Shown here in pieces: positions 60,077 through 64,000 of a stretch of 64,000 nucleotides of DNA. The translations under genes and the position numbers were made by a program. Under the pieces are notes generated by a model. It did not search any database, was not told where the DNA came from, and saw only the letters and a list, made by a program, of their open reading frames with translations. Position 1 is the first letter of the stretch; each line of letters opens with the position of its first letter. This DNA is from Chamaecrista fasciculata. Its lineage: Eukaryota; Streptophyta; Magnoliopsida; Fabales; Fabaceae. The stretch lies in contig QANZ01029560.1 of assembly GCA_003254925.1 (NCBI GenBank), positions 76,797 to 140,796 on the forward strand, in the 5' to 3' direction.

Positions 60077-62662
60077 CTAGTTGCTTGTCATCCATACTAG
60101 TATATACGTCAATAATCCTGCACAAGTTTGAGAGAAAGTCACACTTACAAGTTACACCCCAAGGGCTAAATGATATTATATATTTGATGGTCAAAATCTC
60201 ATTTTGGCTTTCAAAATCAAAACAAATTTTATTTTGGTCTTTAAATTTTTCTTTATTTCATTTTGATTCTCAAATTTTTTTTTAAAAAAATCTTACTTCT
60301 TGAAAAAAAAAATAGAACCAAAAAGAAGGTTGAGGATCAAAACAGAATTTACCCTATAATTTGAGGAGTAAAATGAAATTTTGACTTATATTTGACATAT
60401 CACATGGACATCTAATAATATACACAGTAGTACCTGCAACCATTTTTACCATGGTAGGCCTTGTCTCTGAAGATGAGGCAGCTGTAAATTTATCAAAATG
60501 AAGAAACTTAGAAATTTTATAATAGCTAACCAATAAGCATCAACATTAAGTGTAAGGAAATGGAAGGCAAATAAGGATGATAATAGTAACTAACCTGAAT
60601 CAGAATCAGAATCAGAATCACAATTGGAAGTAGAATTGGAGTTGCCACACATACAAACCTCCCTAATCCCATCAGAACCATAGCCGCACGTGCCACCCGT
60701 AGCCTGGCACGCGCCACAAAACGCATCGTTTCCTTGCACCGAATACTTGACTCGGATCCCATAGGACCAGCGACCCGGGCCATCGAGTCTGAGTGGAGCA
60801 AGATTAAAAGCACTGCTATATCCTTCACAGTGAAGCCTTGTGAGATTAATAGCCTTAATGGATTCGAACATCACTGCACAACATTTTGGTGGGCCTGGGC
60901 CTAAATATGTTGAGCCCATTCGTTTATGGCCCACTGTGTCCCAGCCTGGGCACCCGTAATACTCCTCGCACCCCATTCCTGAAACGTTTCGACAAGGCAG
61001 GTGCTTCCCCGGAAAACCTTTATTTCCAATATCAACTTGAGTAGTTTAGCAGAGTGGTTTTTTTCGAAGAGAAAATTTACTATTAAGCCCTTGAATTTAT
61101 ACGAAGTGAACTAACTCGTGTTCTGAATAATCAAAATATACTACTCAATCCTTGAATTATTATAATTGTCAACAATTTGCTTTCCGGGTCAAATTTGGGG
61201 ATTGAAAAGTATGAATTCAGTATAAATTCAAAGACCAAATAGTATAAATTTAGTACATATTTAGGGATCAAAAAGTATAAAATTAATTCAAATTCATGGG
61301 TCAAAAAATATAAAATTAGTTCAAATTTAGGGATCAAATAGTATTAACTTAGTACAAATTTAAGGACCAAAAAGTATAAAACTAGTTCAAATTTAGAAAC
61401 TAAATAGTATTAACTAAATACAAATTCAATAACCAAAAAATATAAAATTAGTTGAAATTTAAGGATCAAATAGTATTAACTCAGTACAAATTCGAGGACC
61501 AAAAAGTATAAAATTAATTCAAATTTAAGGACCAAATAATATTAACTTAGTACAAATTCAATGACCAAAAAATATAAAATTAGTTCAAATTTAATGATAA
61601 GTATTCAAATTGTCACTAAGAACCAAATAGTTGATAATTAAAATATTTTCAAGAATTAAATTGTGTATTTCAATTATTATAAGATTAATTAGTTAACTAC
61701 TTAACTCCATATAAATTCAAACAAGAAATAATAATATTTCTCTGTTTCAAATTCATTAAGAAATTCAGTTTTTTTTTGGTAAATTACACTTTGGTACCCT
61801 GTGGTTTGAAACTTGACACTTTGGTACCCTGTGGTATTCTCCATTAACACTTTGGTACCCTTTGGAGCTATTTTGTAATTTTAACCATAATAAATTTTAC
61901 AAAAATTACATATTGACCCCAAAAAAATTTTAAATTTTTCATTTTAGTCCCTATATAATATGTATCCAGGGACCTATTTGTAATTTTTTGAAAATTTTTT
62001 GGGGTCAATATGTAATTTTTGCAAAATTTGTTATGGTTAAAATTACAAAATAGCTCCAAAGGGTACCAAAGTGTTAATGGAGAATACCACAGGGTACCAA
62101 AGTGTCAAGTTTCAAACCACAGGGTACCAAAGTGAAATAGGGTCAAACCACAGGGTACCAAAGTGTAATTTACCCTTTTTTTTATGAATAATATTCACAC
62201 AATTTCAGTGAAACATTCAGAAACTTAAAAACATGGTTTAGTGTATTAACCTTGGAACAGAGGAGACTGAGCTGAGCAACCTATGAGCATGAAGACGTTG
62301 TCGGCGGCGGGATTGATGTAGGGCTGTCGCCACGGCTCCACAGCGAAGCCGTTGCCGGCGGCGCCGAGGACGATGGTGTCGCAGGTGGACATGTGGGGCT
62401 CGTGGAGTGTGAGAGCCTGGTAAGCATAGTCTATGTCTAGTACTCTGTAGGAGCCAGAGCTGACGTGGAACATGAGAACTTGGTTCATGCAGAAGAGAAG
62501 GTCACGAAAGCCCGGGTGCCCACACCCATATTGAAGCCCGAATGGGTAATCTATGGTTATGTTGCCACAGTATGATCGACATGAGTTAATGTAAGCGAAA
62601 GTGAAACTAATTGGTGAGAGAATGATGAGGATGAGGATGAGGATGAGGAGAGAGAAGAGCAT
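60077..62662 (-). CDS. Kinase-less GUB_WAK/WAK-associated secreted or anchored protein
   Basis: Four exons join in frame to 307 aa: 62662-62251, 61017-60595, 60481-60434 and 60117-60077. The very hydrophobic signal peptide (MLFSLLILILILIILSPISF) is encoded by a GAGGAT-like repeat. Next come a galacturonan-binding wall-associated-kinase domain (CRSYCGNITIDYPFGLQYGC), then CSAQSPLFQGFPGKHLPCRN, VSGMGCEEYYGCPGW and a Cys-rich WAK-associated part (CCAVMFESIKAINL, DAFCGACQATGGTCGYGSDG). A tract SDSDSDSG and a short hydrophobic end (MVAGLLTYILVWMTSN) complete it. Wall-associated kinases bind pectin with such a domain, but this protein stops before any kinase. It may be a secreted or tail-anchored wall protein. 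The longer acceptor at 61018 for exon 2 is chosen because it restores the conserved FPGKHLPCRNVSG segment; a shorter one at 60985 also keeps frame but drops it. Intron 1 holds a tandem repeat and a MITE. Confidence 0.85.
60183..60385. repeat. Hairpin repeat in GUB_WAK intron 3
   Basis: TGGTCAAAATCTCATTTTGG and TTTATTTTGGTCTTTAAATT face the complements GGATCAAAACAGAATTTACC and AAAATGAAATTTTGAC. This is an old MITE-like foldback related in text to those at 38540 and 42680. Confidence 0.5.
61195..61610. repeat. AT-rich minisatellite in GUB_WAK intron 1
   Basis: About a dozen imperfect units of roughly 32 bp alternate between two types, one with AAAAAGTATAAAATTA-TTCAAA and one with AAATAGTATTAACTTAGTACAA, giving a higher-order period near 64 bp. 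It lies wholly within the intron. Confidence 0.75.
61778..62175. mobile_element. Foldback MITE, GGTACC family, copy 2, in intron 1
   Basis: GGTAAATTACACTTTGGTAC at one end and its complement (CCAAAGTGTAATTTACC) at the other, with the same inner blocks as 21346-21774 (CTTTGGAGCTATTTTGTAAT, ATTTGTTATGGTTAAAATTA). One repeat unit of the left arm is missing relative to the other arm. It is spliced out with the intron. Confidence 0.75.
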
Positions 62663-62762
62663 AGTTATGAGAGAGAGAGAGAGATGATGTTTTTTGATGA
62701 ATCAAATGATAGATTATGGATGCTCTGCTTGGTTGGACGATAAAATTATATGTGTTTGATTG

Positions 62763-62776
62763 ATATATATATATAA
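62763..62776 (-). promoter_or_regulatory. Possible TATA box of the GUB_WAK gene
   Basis: A TATATATATA run about 100 bp upstream of the start codon on the minus strand. It lies directly next to the MITE that starts at 62776, so the core promoter is bounded by a transposon end. Confidence 0.4.
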
Positions 62777-63168
62777 GGGTAAATTAGACTTTGGTATCCT
62801 ATTCTATGAACCGATTTCACTTTGAATTGGTATCATGTTCTTTCATAAGTGACAGATTGGTATCCTATTCTTTGCACCGTTAACATTTTGATATCATATT
62901 CTTTGCACCGTCAACACTTTGGTACCCTAACAAAGATAGAAGAGGGTAATAAATCGTGAAAAAACAGAATACCAAAGTGAAATTGGTCAATAGAATAAAG
63001 TATCAAAGTGTTAACGGTGCAAAGAACATGATACCAAAATGTCACTTTTGAAATAACAGGATATCAAAATGTTAACGGTACAAATAACATAATATTAAAG
63101 TCTCATTTTTAAAAGTACAAAGTATAAAAGTGAAATTAGCCCGTATAATAGGATACCAAAATTTAGCC
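62776..63168. mobile_element. Foldback MITE, diverged GGTATC relative
   Basis: AGGGTAAATTAGACTTTGGT at the left is mirrored by ACCAAAATTTAGCCT at the right. Inside, TTCTTTGCACCGTTAACATT and TTAACGGTGCAAAGAACATG pair. It belongs to the same broad family as the GGTACC elements, with GGTATC in place of GGTACC. Confidence 0.65.
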
Positions 63169-64000
63169 TATATATAATGCTGCTTTATTCACATGCATGT
63201 AGTAGTGTTGTTGAGGAATCTGCAGGGTGGAATTGTTTAATGATGGGATTTCTTTCACTTTCACTCTCACTTTGATAGCTTTTGGAAATTCTGTTGGTCA
63301 AAGGCCAGGCTTTTCTTGGGTGGCTAGTGGCTACTAGGCTAGCTAGTGAGAAAAGTAGGTTAATTTGGGCCATCCCATGTATTAACTCATTAACATTCAT
63401 ATATTAAAGCGTCAGTAACATGTGAGTTTTTAAACATTAAAAATTATCTTTTAAATAAATTTTTGTAGATTTCAAAATATAACATGCTCTACTAACCAAT
63501 CAAAAGAAACTTTAAAATATGCCCTAAGAACACATGTTAGATAAATCCATATATTAATTATAACCAGGTCGGTGTAAGATGAGGGAAGCAGGGTGACATA
63601 CACAAAACTGATATGCTTGCATCTTTATTCTCTTTTTCTTTCTTTGTGTTCTCGTTTCCCTTTCTGCTTTCTAGTTCTGCTCGCTTCTTTAGGTTGATTG
63701 ATGGCGAAGGATATGATTATGGGGAATGAAATGAGCATCACAATGCTCAAAATAATATGATGGATTATGCATAACCTTGATCCCATGTATGTGTTGGTCC
63801 GAATAGTTTAACATACATAGAAATCAGTGAAACCTTGACTAAAATTTCATTTTAATCCTTCTTGAATTCACTTTTTATTTTAATCTCTTAATTTAATCCT
63901 TCATAATTTATTTTGTATTTAATTATTGTATTGAATATATAATACTATTAGTTGATAAAATAACAAGTTAATTATCCAAAACAAAAACCAAACCAATCAT
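63169..64000. other. Right end, no gene seen
   Basis: AT-rich sequence with a CTTTCTTTG tract near 63640. No exon or RNA gene is visible. A 71-codon minus-strand frame at 63185-63400 has no recognisable content. Confidence 0.45.

Noticed and set aside
1-64000. CRISPR arrays, bacterial operons, phage or plasmid genes
   Set aside because: None seen. The window is plant nuclear DNA, and the tandem repeats present are an intronic minisatellite and microsatellites.

Overview
The window is nuclear DNA of a eudicot plant. It is AT-rich, its genes are split by AT-rich introns, it carries many small foldback DNA transposons, and every recognised protein is of plant type. A woody rosid, perhaps Rosales, would fit, but the species cannot be fixed from the sequence alone. 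Four single-N positions (35178, 53091, 53995, 55786) mark contig joints of a draft assembly.

Layout. 1-11.5 kb: two plus-strand genes for predicted plastid or membrane proteins, an EMB2759-like protein (1316-4172) and a multi-pass protein (8043-11532). Between them lies a 2.2-kb inverted-repeat Mutator-like element (5544-7735) whose centre is a captured piece of an F-box/LRR gene of the VFB/SKIP2 type. 11.5-17.7 kb: gene-free, with transposon debris. 17.7-20.7 kb: an intronless LRR receptor-like protein without a kinase domain. 20.7-25.8 kb: MITEs. 25.8-29.6 kb (minus): a complete 14-exon PP2A B55 regulatory subunit, assembled here in frame to 498 aa. 29.6-35.8 kb: gene-free. 35.8-40.0 kb (minus): a six-exon CRK2-type cysteine-rich receptor-like kinase. 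40-44.3 kb: gene-free. 44.3-50.2 kb: a 13-exon, 1084-aa protein with Ig-like repeats and about nine membrane spans. 50.75-52.2 kb: an intronless P-class PPR protein (OTP43-like). 52.2-55.9 kb: a graveyard with a relic of anthranilate phosphoribosyltransferase, a GATL glycosyltransferase relic, direct duplications and contig joints. 56.1-59.8 kb: the intact 10-exon anthranilate phosphoribosyltransferase. 60.1-62.7 kb (minus): a secreted or membrane-anchored GUB_WAK-type protein without a kinase. 62.7-64 kb: a MITE and empty sequence.

Exon chains were built by hand from GT-AG (twice GC-AG) junctions and checked for reading-frame phase across every junction. All seven multi-exon genes close with no internal stop. 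The genes do not form a pathway or a cluster; they are ordinary housekeeping and receptor genes. The unusual material is in the transposons, the two GC-AG introns, the kinase-less receptors and the 52-56 kb relic region.
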